DNA of 64,000 nucleotides from Octadecabacter ascidiaceicola (GTDB lineage: Bacteria > Pseudomonadota > Alphaproteobacteria > Rhodobacterales > Rhodobacteraceae), in the NCBI RefSeq assembly GCF_900185015.1, contig NZ_FXYD01000006.1, forward strand, positions 62,001 through 126,000, in the 5' to 3' direction. This document shows, piece after piece, positions 6,984-16,800 of this stretch; position 1 is the first letter of the stretch, and the number at the start of each line of letters is the position of its first letter. The notes under the pieces were generated by a model, which had not been told where the DNA came from, searched no databases, and was given only the letters and a program-made list of their open reading frames with translations. Position numbers and translations under genes: made by a program.

Positions 6984-7520
6984 CTATTCGGCCTCGAAGA
7001 GTTTTTGGATTTCTTGAACATGGTAGTATTTTGCCACATCTTTCAGGCTGGTGGACATGAGACGCAGCATCGCATTACGTATCTTGCGATCTGTCATCTT
7101 CGGCGGTGGACCAAGACGCACACCGTTTCGCTTGGCGACTGCCAACCCTTGTTTGGTCCGTTCAGAAAGCTTGTTGCGCTCATGCTCGGCCACAGCCGCG
7201 ACAACCGTAAACGCCAACCGCCCATCTGCCGTGGCCGTATCAACACCAAGGCTGACGATCTGGAAATTCACCCCGCGCTCTTTCAAGTGATCCGCATGTA
7301 TCAACGCGTCTTTTGTGTTGCGGAACGCGCGATCCAAATCCCAAACGACGAGCGTGTCGCCAGCCGTCAAACCGGCCACGACCTTTTCAAAGATGGGGCG
7401 TGATTTTGCGACAGCGGACAGGGTTTCTACATGTAGTTCGTCACAAATAGGCCTAAGCGCATCGGCTTGGCGCGCAATGTTTTGATCTTCTGTACTGACG
7501 CGTAGGTAGCCTATCCTCAT
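6984..7520 (-). CDS. Serine recombinase of the resolvase/invertase family
   Basis: A 178-residue small serine recombinase. The catalytic Ser9 is in RIGYLRVSTEDQN. It is followed by family blocks VVWDLDRAFRNTKDA and AEHERNKLSERTKQGLA, then a C-terminal helix-turn-helix region (DVAKYYHVQEIQKL), which is short for the family. It resolves or inverts DNA at paired res-type sites. ATG 7520 is preferred over TTG 7529 because the catalytic domain normally starts MRxGYxRVS. A nested palindrome directly upstream (7532-7592) could be its site. It is likely responsible for element resolution or for regulating a nearby inversion. Confidence 0.88.
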   Translation of the reverse strand: MRIGYLRVSTEDQNIARQADALRPICDELHVETLSAVAKSRPIFEKVVAGLTAGDTLVVWDLDRAFRNTKDALIHADHLKERGVNFQIVSLGVDTATADGRLAFTVVAAVAEHERNKLSERTKQGLAVAKRNGVRLGPPPKMTDRKIRNAMLRLMSTSLKDVAKYYHVQEIQKLFEAE

Positions 7521-7531
7521 GTATTTCAATG

Positions 7532-7592
7532 CCTTAACGGGAAAGGTTGAGCTGATAACCGCTCAACACAAACGATCCTTCCTGTGTTAAGG
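7532..7592. promoter_or_regulatory. Nested inverted repeats upstream of resolvase (possible res/operator)
   Basis: Outer arms CCTTAAC (7532-7538) and GTTAAGG (7586-7592) enclose inner arms GTTGAGC (7546-7552) and GCTCAAC (7561-7567). The block begins 12 bp before the resolvase start. Small serine recombinases usually bind imperfect palindromic subsites beside their own gene and repress it from there. This role is inferred from position and symmetry. Confidence 0.45.
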
Positions 7593-7708
7593 TCTGGGGA
7601 GGGTGGGTTTACTGTCGCAAAGCCGCCAAACGCCCCGTTTTCCTTCCTTGTATTACTATTCTACCAGATTTGAGGTAAGACATTCAAATATCACGTAAAT
7701 GATCGTTT

Positions 7709-8068
7709 ATGCGGTGCGTGAAACAGGCGAAATTAACCAAATCTTCATCAATATCTGCGATGATACTGGCAGGTGGGATGATTGTGTCATCCACGGGTGC
7801 AGCGCAGGCGCTGACTGCCGATGATGTGTTGAACAATATGACAACGGATCAGCGGTACAGTTACATCGCTGGCGTCGTCGGGGGATTGGCTTACTCGCGG
7901 TACTTGCGGGAACAGCCAGATCAGGCCGGTATGTCGTGTATCTACGATTGGTATCATGATGCAGAGACAGACAGCTGGCCCCAAATTGCAACGTGGTTTG
8001 CGCGACATCCAGACAGGCAGGTAGAGCCTTTATTGTATGTTTTGATTAAACGAGAATGTGGAGAGTAA
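7709..8068 (+). CDS. Small exported protein, possibly Rap1a/Tai-like
   Basis: A 119-residue protein with a Sec signal peptide: basic start (KQAKLTK), hydrophobic core (AMILAGGMIVSSTGA) and cleavage after AQA before LTADD. The mature part of about 85 residues is helical with two Cys (GMSCIYDWY and KRECGE), which could form a disulfide in the periplasm. The pattern of a Gly-rich first helix, a Cys, then W..A...ARHPD and a final hydrophobic helix with Cys resembles small periplasmic Rap1a/Tai immunity-type proteins. This is a weak resemblance. The next gene starts right after its stop. Confidence 0.6.
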   Translation: MRCVKQAKLTKSSSISAMILAGGMIVSSTGAAQALTADDVLNNMTTDQRYSYIAGVVGGLAYSRYLREQPDQAGMSCIYDWYHDAETDSWPQIATWFARHPDRQVEPLLYVLIKRECGE

Positions 8069-8809
8069 GTGGTTCAACTAGCTGAACATTTTGAGAGCAA
8101 AGATCGTGGGACCCATTCAGAATGGGCCCGCCAACAGCGCTGGTTCATCAAAGCGCGTCAGGACACAGAGCGCCGCGAGAAAGTTCAAGATCGATTGGAA
8201 GATGACCTGGCGGCATTGGCCGCCGAAGTTATCATGGCGACACAGGCGCAACTTGCAGCCCTCGAGGTTAAACTCGACAGTTACGATGAAGCCACCGTTA
8301 CCGCCCTCATGGAAAACCAAGAATTGCTAGACGTGGTAAATGCACGGATCGAGGCGATGTTAAATCAGGCTTATGTCATGGAAGATGGACGTCGTGTGTT
8401 CAGAACCGAAGATGGCCAACAGGTCTTTGACGAGCATGGCACGGAGGTTGGTGCCACGGAACTCGACCCACAGATGATTGATTCATCTTTGCCAACCTGG
8501 GAAATGTTTAGCTCAGATATTGAACAGCAAAGAGCATTGGAAACCCAGCGCACCGAAATTCTCGATTATCAAGAACAACTAGATGCCGCGCGCGATCAGA
8601 TCGCAGAAGGCGAGATTTCTGAAGCTGATCTTGAAGCACTGGATGCCGACCTACTGGACGCGATGCCAGATGCAGTCCGTAGCTATGCGGGTATTGAAGC
8701 ACACGCGCCAACGCCGGGCTCCACGTCACAATTTAATGCGCCAACAGCCTTGGAACCAATTCCAAACTTGATCGCCGAAAACTCAATTTTGCCCCCCTCA
8801 CCATTTTAG
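8069..8809 (+). CDS. Acidic coiled-coil hypothetical protein
   Basis: A 246-residue protein from GTG 8069, with GGAGAGTAA just upstream and the start touching the previous stop, so the two genes are coupled. Residues about 20-105 and 160-200 are highly helical with heptad-like patterns (REKVQDRLEDDLAALAAEV and TEILDYQEQLDAARDQ), pointing to two coiled coils. The C-terminus is proline/serine-rich and unstructured. No signal peptide or catalytic motif. Function unknown. The pairing with an exported protein recurs as a unit here, but I cannot connect it to a known system. Confidence 0.6.
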   Translation: MVQLAEHFESKDRGTHSEWARQQRWFIKARQDTERREKVQDRLEDDLAALAAEVIMATQAQLAALEVKLDSYDEATVTALMENQELLDVVNARIEAMLNQAYVMEDGRRVFRTEDGQQVFDEHGTEVGATELDPQMIDSSLPTWEMFSSDIEQQRALETQRTEILDYQEQLDAARDQIAEGEISEADLEALDADLLDAMPDAVRSYAGIEAHAPTPGSTSQFNAPTALEPIPNLIAENSILPPSPF

Positions 8810-9270
8810 AAGGGGATTCAGTCTTCAACGTATATCGCGTGCATTCAACGTTTAGGGTCGCAATGTACACGCATTGTCTGAAGCGCCATGTAAGGTGTTA
8901 GCGGCTCAAACAGGTGTCGATTGGTTGCTCAATGCTCAATGCTCAATGCTAGATGCATCAGCACCATGCCCGTACTTTGCCGATTGTTAACGTGTTCGGT
9001 TTCAACGGAATTGAGCCATTTATTGAATCCCGAGATGAGCACACAGTCTAGTGTGACACGTTTTCGCCCATTTCTAGGCGATAGTGAACGTGGTCAGCAC
9101 TCGGGCTCAAGGTCTACTAGAATAACCACTGTCGCGCATCAAAACGTCAAAGGGCAAAAAGATCGAAATAGGCTTGAACCCAGATGTTAGTTACTCCAAG
9201 TTGCGTGAACAACTATAACGTGAGTGTTGAGTAGACGCTACGTTTTGTATGATTTACTGGGGGTAGCGCG
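8810..9270. other. Non-coding stretch with a TGCTCAA tandem repeat
   Basis: No credible gene. The only structure I see is a 7-bp unit TGCTCAA repeated three times plus TGCT at 8926-8950. The open frame at 8921-9190 starts inside this repeat and has no family resemblance. The region may hold the promoter for the exported-protein and RTX genes that follow. Confidence 0.5.
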
Positions 9271-10206
9271 TTGCAAAAGAATAGACGGTCAAGGTCGCTA
9301 TTGCTCTCTCACGTATTGAAGGGATTGTCGTTCTATATTGCACTAACGACGTCGGTATTTGCTCAAGATATTGCAACGACCATGAGTGAACGGTTGAAAG
9401 ACCTGACAACTTGGAATGAGCTATGCGAAATTGAGGATTGCAGCCAATTTCCTGACGGTCATGTAACCTGGGCGATCGGAGCCGAACTTTATAGTTTTCC
9501 ATTGTATGACACGCTGGCTAACAAAGTAGGGAGAGTGGCTTACGGCGTCCGGAACGGACGGTTTGAGGAAATCAATTCAAATGGGGACGTGACACGTTCG
9601 TTTGGATATTCTGATCGGCTGAGGCTCTCACACTGTTGTGGACCTCTTTTAGAGTTCTTTGATCTGATGGACGATTTCCCCGCTTTGGGCGACGATCCTG
9701 ATGTGCGATGGATGCCGTCCTCTCGCGTGTATTTGTTGAGTGGTGACCCCAGTGGCACCCGTCATAGACTGGAAAGATATTTGGAGCACGCTTCTATTGA
9801 TATTGCCGGAGCACAGACCATTGGTGAATTGACCTTTAGCGAGCAGTCATCATTCGATCAAAACTTCTGGCTGCTCGATTTGCGCATGCACCCGAAACTA
9901 GTAATTCCAAGTTTCACACTGCTGTCAAAAAGGCCGCTATTGAATAATCGCCACGTCGTAGCGGTATGCGGTACGTTATGCGACTTCCGTACCGTGAACT
10001 TGGGATCATCTGTCGATACTGCGACCGCTCATGTTTCGATCAATTGGTTGCGACTCGGATTGGGGGACTCGTATGTTTGCGGTCCTGAGGGTACTGAGCC
10101 GCGATGCAATCTGAAAAATGGGCTTCTTGACCCAGTTCCTGAAATCCTTTCGACACTAGAGCAGCTGTTTACAATAGTGCGAATTCAAAACTTTAACGAG
10201 CATTAA
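9271..10206 (+). CDS. Exported hypothetical protein, cargo gene
   Basis: A 311-residue protein from TTG 9271, with GGGGG eight bases upstream. A signal peptide is visible: basic NRRSRS, hydrophobic LSFYIALTTS, cleavage after VFA before QDIAT. The mature protein has several Cys pairs (LCEIEDC, SHCCG, VCGTLC, VCGPEGTEPRC), consistent with a disulfide-bonded periplasmic or secreted protein. No enzyme motif is recognised. It precedes a second small protein and the giant RTX gene on the same strand, so it may be part of one surface or secretion-related unit. Confidence 0.6.
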   Translation: MQKNRRSRSLLLSHVLKGLSFYIALTTSVFAQDIATTMSERLKDLTTWNELCEIEDCSQFPDGHVTWAIGAELYSFPLYDTLANKVGRVAYGVRNGRFEEINSNGDVTRSFGYSDRLRLSHCCGPLLEFFDLMDDFPALGDDPDVRWMPSSRVYLLSGDPSGTRHRLERYLEHASIDIAGAQTIGELTFSEQSSFDQNFWLLDLRMHPKLVIPSFTLLSKRPLLNNRHVVAVCGTLCDFRTVNLGSSVDTATAHVSINWLRLGLGDSYVCGPEGTEPRCNLKNGLLDPVPEILSTLEQLFTIVRIQNFNEH

Positions 10207-10263
10207 TGCAGTGAACGTATGTTTGAAGCAGCTTTAAGCTTTTCGGATAACTTGGAGTAAACC

Positions 10264-10809
10264 ATGACCACGCTACAACTTACAGAAATGCAGCGGAAAC
10301 TGCTAGAAATACTGGATTTAGCTCTGCCCAATTTTAGATTGAAGCTGAACGTGACCTGCATCCGGCTTGTAACATGTTTTATCGCGTATGCCGGTGCCGC
10401 CCACTCAGACTCCATTGGTGGCGAAGGTCAAGGACCGTTGGGTTTTCAGAGCGCCTTCGCCGAACACTCAATCGTCCATCCATCGGGCCTGATAGAGCTG
10501 CGACGCGATAATGCGGTTGGGCTTACGGCGCATGTTGCGTCCTTTTGGCAGTGGAATGTTATTGAAATTCCACTCGATATTGTCGCCGTCGTGGATGGCC
10601 TGCCGGCGACTTGCGTTATTCTAACCGAGAAAGACGCTGTTTCTTATGGTGACTGCAGCTTTTTTCTGGGTTCGATAGAAGATGGTGCAACGTCGCTTTT
10701 AGAACTCATCTACATTCACGACCCGGCATTGGTTGAATGTCCTGATGAACAGCCTGGCAGTGATGATCAAATGACTATTCTTAATTGTACAAGAGGAAAG
10801 CGCCAATGA
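10264..10809 (+). CDS. Hypothetical protein coupled to the RTX gene
   Basis: A 181-residue protein from ATG 10264, with GGAG at a good distance. A hydrophobic segment at about residues 32-46 (TCIRLVTCFIAYAGAA) could be an internal signal sequence, with the true start further in, or a membrane anchor. The mature part has paired Cys (ATCVILT, GDCSFF, VECPDE, LNCTRG). Its stop overlaps the RTX start (ATGA at 10806), so the two are translationally coupled. It could be an accessory or inhibitor of the RTX protein. That is an inference from position only. Confidence 0.6.
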   Translation: MTTLQLTEMQRKLLEILDLALPNFRLKLNVTCIRLVTCFIAYAGAAHSDSIGGEGQGPLGFQSAFAEHSIVHPSGLIELRRDNAVGLTAHVASFWQWNVIEIPLDIVAVVDGLPATCVILTEKDAVSYGDCSFFLGSIEDGATSLLELIYIHDPALVECPDEQPGSDDQMTILNCTRGKRQ

Positions 10810-13800
10810 GTGTTCAGGGACTTATCGATATTGGAGCAATCCGCTTTTTTCACGCAGATCAATGGTCACAAAATGAAGGCTCATCACCCGCGGAATGGGA
10901 GATCGATCAGAATGCGATGGATTTATCGCTAATTGACTGGCAAGAAAGGCAAATTTTTCGCCTAAACAGGCTGACGGCCAGTGATACATTTGTAGATTTG
11001 TTGGGAAACTTTGGCCCAGAAAACGCCCTTTGGATCGGCTATACAAGATTGCCGGACATAGCAGAGGGTGACCTGTATCCCGGCATTGATATTCGCGGAA
11101 TTGCAATCGTCAGCGAAGAATTCTCGTTTGGATTTGTTGATCAAAATGGCGACGTAGTAGAGCTTTCCATCGAGCGGTTGCTTGCTCATGAGATCACTCA
11201 TGCAGCACTAGGAACACCGGACACGACTCAACCTTTGGATGGTAGCGTACCGGACCCAAACTATGCTGGGCCGACTGTCGACAAAGAAAACGCGATCATT
11301 CTTGAAGCGTTCCCGGACAACGAATCAATCCGAACCACTTATTCAAGTGTTACTCCACTTTCGGATTTGACAGAAAGGTCTAACTGGACGTTCGGCAATG
11401 AGGTCGATCTCGTTCATGTGGCAAAAGGGTCTCCTCCTGACGATCCGACTACGACCGGACCCGGATTTAATATTAACACCAGTAACAATTCGACTAACCT
11501 TAGAGATCTGATTATTTATAGAGATCGCGACGGTGACCCAGTCGACAATACGATAAGGTCTGGGGACGGGAGCGACTATATTTATGCTGGGAAAGGCAAT
11601 GATATCATTAGCCCTGGTCGCGGAGATGATTACGCATTTGCAGAAGATGGCAACGACGTTGTTTTGGGGTTTGAAGGAAACGATAGACTGGATGGTGGCG
11701 AAAACGAAGATCGCTCTGTAGATTTTGACACCTTGAACTACGAAGCGCTTTCATATGGGATTATCGTCGGTGTAGAGGAAGAAGCAACGGTTAATAGCCC
11801 AACGGTCTTTTATGCAGAGGACAGCCGTGAAAATTCGCAATGGCGTGACCTTTTTTGGAACTTTGAAAAACTTGCCTTAACGCGGCTTGATGACACCCTC
11901 AAGTTTGATCCAAAAATGTTCGATCTTAACATTGAGGGAAGTGGTGGTTTTGACTCTGGATTGTCTTTGGAAAGGGGCGATCTTATTGATGGTTCGAACC
12001 TAGAATCCGACCTAACCATTGCGCTCCAGGGAGCGTTGAGCGGCGATCCGGGAACTATAGCAGCCAACGGATTTGCAGTAGATGTGATCAAATTTGATGA
12101 TGTGATCGCGACGAAATACGCGGACACCATTACAGGAAGTGATACCAGCAACAAGATCTATGCGGGCGATGAGGCTGATAGCATAGACGGCGGGCTTGGT
12201 CACGATGACATTTATGGTGGCCTTGGGAACGACACGATCCTCGGCGGTGATGGCGCAGATTTTATCTATGACAATGGCTCAGCATCTCCCATAGAGGACG
12301 GTGAGGCTCCGCAAGAGTTTCTGGGACGTGTCCTCGCATATGATACTGAAGGTGACGATTCCATTGATGGTGGTGCGGGCGCCGACATCATCTATTATTC
12401 TGGGGGTATCGACACTGTCTCTGGTGGGGCCGGAAACGATATATACATGACCGCTCCAGAAGTTCGGGGAACGTCTATTTTTGATGACAACCTTACGATT
12501 GTATTGAGTGAAACCGCTGATGATCCGTTTGGAAACGACCTCATTTTGGGCGACGGCAAAGGCGTTGATCGGGTCCGGTTTGAAGGCATCAACAGAGCCG
12601 ATGTTACAGTCACTTACGACTATGAAAAGACATTTATCGGAACCCAAGTCGTCGAATTTGGCTCGTTTTTCTGGTACGATTTCGATCTTGCTCTGACAGT
12701 CGATCAATATGTCACCGTCGGTTCTGTCCAGATCACCGTTAATGCAACAGGCAGTAGTATTACAGTCGAACAGGTCACCGGCTTTCAGTTTGAAGGATAT
12801 TATGTCGGGGACACGTCTCCTTTCGAAGCATCAATGGTTGTCCCATTTTTGGTCGAGTTCGAAAACGGATATCTTGACTGGCCAACGTCGATGTTGGACC
12901 CGGCAACAAATAAATATACGTTCACCAATTCGGATCATGGTGAGCCGGAGAACGAAGAACCACCTGTAGGTGCGTCAAGCGCAGGTTCGGGTGGAACGAC
13001 TGGAGGTGGCAGTTCTGGCGGCGGCGGCTCCAATGATCCAGGTTCCAATGATCCAGGTAACGGCAGCAATGCATTCGCAGCACTCGGATCGTTCGAGTTT
13101 GAGCGTGCGCAGGCAGAGACAATTATTGATGGCGACGACGATGACGATGATATCTATGCAAGCACTGAATCGGAAATTGTGAATGCGGGGGGCGGCAATG
13201 ATCGAGTGTTCGCAGGCGGCGGAAGCGACATCGTCATCGGTGGAGCCGGAGCAGACACTCTCTATGGGGGCTCAGGCACCGATACAGCCAGCTACGATAC
13301 CGCAACTTCAGGCGTAGGTGTTTATCTGGACGAGGACCGGTTGACGATCACAAATACCTTTGGTGATGCGGATGGCGATGTCCTCGAAGGGTTCGAAAAC
13401 CTTACTGGCAGCGACTTTGATGACAGGCTCTACGGAGACGACGGTGCAAACCTAATCGTAGGTCGTGCGGGTAACGATACAATTCGGGGTCTTGGCGGAC
13501 AGGATACACTTGTTGGTGGGGACGGTGACGACACGATCATTGCAAGTGAATACGTAGATGACGACGACGTGTTGTTCGTTTCTGACGTCGAGATGTATGG
13601 TGGCGCTGGTAACGATACGATCCGGTCGTCAAGTGGGAACGATATCATTTTTGGTGGAGACGGCGATGACCTCGTTGAGTTGAGTAATTTCACGAATATC
13701 TTCGCGCCAGGGACGCCAGGCAATGACACTGTGAATGGTGGGTCTGGGTTGGATACCGTCCATTTCTTCAACGGTCCGATCATTGTCGATCTGGGAGCTG

Positions 13801-16800
13801 GAACAGCCGAGTATGTTGGTACAGGTGAAAGCGTTCGTCTTATTGATGTCGAGGGCATCAAAGCTGGCGGGGAAGATGATCTCATCATTGGTGGCGCCGG
13901 AGATAACATTCTCGACGGTGGCGGAGGTGATGATACGCTTATTGGTGGTGCGGGAGATGACGAGCTATACGGCGCGACCTACAACTTCCGAGACGACGCG
14001 ATCCTCTATGGCGGTTCTGGTGTCGATACCGCGCATGTAACCTGGGACTTCACCAACTCCACATTGGAGGTCATCGAAGGTGGGTTGAAGATCAACAAGG
14101 CGAGTGGTTCTGGCAGCTACACGATTTACGATGACATTGAATTCATTCAGTTTTCAGATGCGAATAAGACTTATCAGGAACTCGCCCAAGGTCTGATCAC
14201 GGAATTTGCTGTGATCGACGATTACATTCGTGTCGAAGAAGGCGCGACGGTTACACTCGACCTCTTGGCGAATGACCTAGAGTTTGACGGAAATGCCATC
14301 ACGTTGGAGACAATTAACGGTGTAGCGGCAGATCCCGGCGCGAATATTCGACTTTCCAGCGGCGCGGTTATCACAGTGGAAGCAGACGGCAGCCTCACCC
14401 TTGATCAGGGTGGCGCTTACGCTTGGCTGGATGCCAACGAATCTGTCTTCACTGTGCTGACATACACTGCGACGGATTCTACAAATGTTGTGCGTGAAGC
14501 AACGTCTACGCTCGTGATCGACGGTGTGGATACTGAAACTAACAACATCCATTTGGACCGCAACGTGTTCATAACCGAGACCAATCCCGATGCCGCTGAA
14601 GCTCTGCGGATCGGGAATTTTGATGTTTCTATAGCAGTACTCATCATCGACGAACAATACATTGATCCGAACGATGTGCCGGTCGGATTTTCTGTTGAGG
14701 AAATTAATGGTGAAACTTTCATCACCTATGGTGGTGATGATGCGGTGATCTTGAGCGACGTGGCGCTGGATACTTGGCAATATGCGGCTGCAAATCGGAC
14801 CGTGGGAACGAGCGCTGATGAACTCATCAATGGCACTGATGGCGACGATGTTATCCAAGCAGGTGCAGGCAACGACACCGTTCGATCTGGCGAAGGAAAC
14901 GATGTGGTTATCGGCCAAGATGGTGTTGATCGACTGAGTTTCACAGGCGGCGACAATATTGCAATTGGCGGAGCTGGCGGCGATTTTCTCACGGCCTTCG
15001 GTGGAGGAGAGAATTTGCTGTATGGTGGGGAAGGCGATGACCAATTGTTCAGCAACGATGGAGATGACACGCTAAACGGCGGATCTGGAAACGACAGTCT
15101 GCTGGGTCGAGATGGTGACGACACTTTGTTGGGTGGCGACGGCGATGATGTTTTCTTTGGTGGCAGCGGCCAAGATAGCTTCGACGGTGGGGCTGGCTTT
15201 GATCAAGTCGTACTTTACAACGACGATGTCGCGGGCCTTTCAGGCGGAGTGACCGTGGATCTCGCTGCTGGCTGGATAAGCTGGAGTTCCATCTATCCGT
15301 TAGAAACTTTGGTTTCAATTGAGTCGGTCTTGGGGACCGGGCAGGATGACACGCTTCTAGGTGACGAATTCGACAACGTTCTCGCGGGCAACTCAGGCGA
15401 TGATCTGATCCACGGTCGTGGAGGCGATGACAGCCTCTATACAGGTAGTGGATCAAGCACGCTTTATGGAGACGCAGGAGACGATCTTCTTTACGACCAG
15501 AGCGAAGGTGGCGATCAGCTTTTCGGCGGCGATGGGGATGACCGTTTCAACGTGAATACCCTCTTTGGTGGGGCCAATGAATTCCATGGAGGGGACGGAA
15601 GCGACACTCTTGATCTATCCGGGTCCAACCAGATGCTGAATGTCGACCTTACAAGCGGCCAGTTTGAAATTGGCGCAGAAAGCAACCAGTTTTCCGGGAT
15701 CGAAAATATCATCGGAACAAATGGCGACAATATTCTGATAGGAGATGGCGCTGACAATACCTTTGAAGGGTTAGGTGGGGCCGACACTTATACGTTGGGT
15801 AATGGCAATAATCTTGTACGTGTCGCTACTGGAAGCGGCCACGATATTATTACAGATTTTGATATTGCCGAAGACGCTATCGAAATCAACGGTGCGAATT
15901 TTGATCCTTCCGTTGGCGCGACGGGCGTTACAGCAACTCAAATTGGCTCGGACACTGTCCTCAACTTTGGTGCACAAGACAGCCTGACTTTGAACGGCAT
16001 CGATCTTACGTCTTGGCAAACTGCAAGTACTGGCCCAACCGGTGATGGTACGATCACGGGCACTGTTGGCAACGACATTATCGACGGAACGTTCGCGGAT
16101 GATCCTGAGGGTGATGTCATTACGGACAACGGCGACACGATCAACGCAGGCGCTGGTGCCGACAAGATCTACGACGGTGCAGGAGACGACGTTGTCTTTG
16201 GTGGTGATGGCCGTGATACGTTCTTTGCCGGGGCTGGGGCCGATCAATATGATGGCGGTGCGGCGAACAATGACGCTGTAAATTACAGCTTAGCATCGCA
16301 AGGGGTGACCGTTGATTTAACGGATGGGTCCAACAATTCCGGCATCGCAGCTGGAGACACATACACCAACGTCGAAGAGATCACCGGTTCGTCGCTTGAC
16401 GATATTATTGTTGGCGATGCTTCGATCTTTAAATTGTATGGTGGTGCTGGCAACGATGTGATCACTTCTGGAACGCTTAAGAACATCTTAGCAGGAAACG
16501 CAGGCGCTGATACTTTTGTGTTTGGTGTGGGAAGCAATGAAGACGTCGTTAAGGACTTCAGTGTCGGCGAGGATATCTTGGATGTGAGCGGTTGGGGTGC
16601 GACTTCCCTTGCTGACCTCACACTGGATGACAGCAGCGGCAAGGTCTACGTGAGCTTCGGATCAGATAGCTTTAGGTTGGACGGCATCATTTCGGTGGCT
16701 GATCTCACCGATGCCGACTTTGTGTTCGCACAGGACACCGGTTCAACGGGCGATGGCACGATCACGGGTACTTCTGGCGACGACCTCATTGATGGAACGT

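Noticed and set aside
8921-9190. 89-residue frame in the gap before the exported-protein gene
   Set aside because: It starts inside a tandem repeat, has no ribosome site and its composition is unlike a protein.
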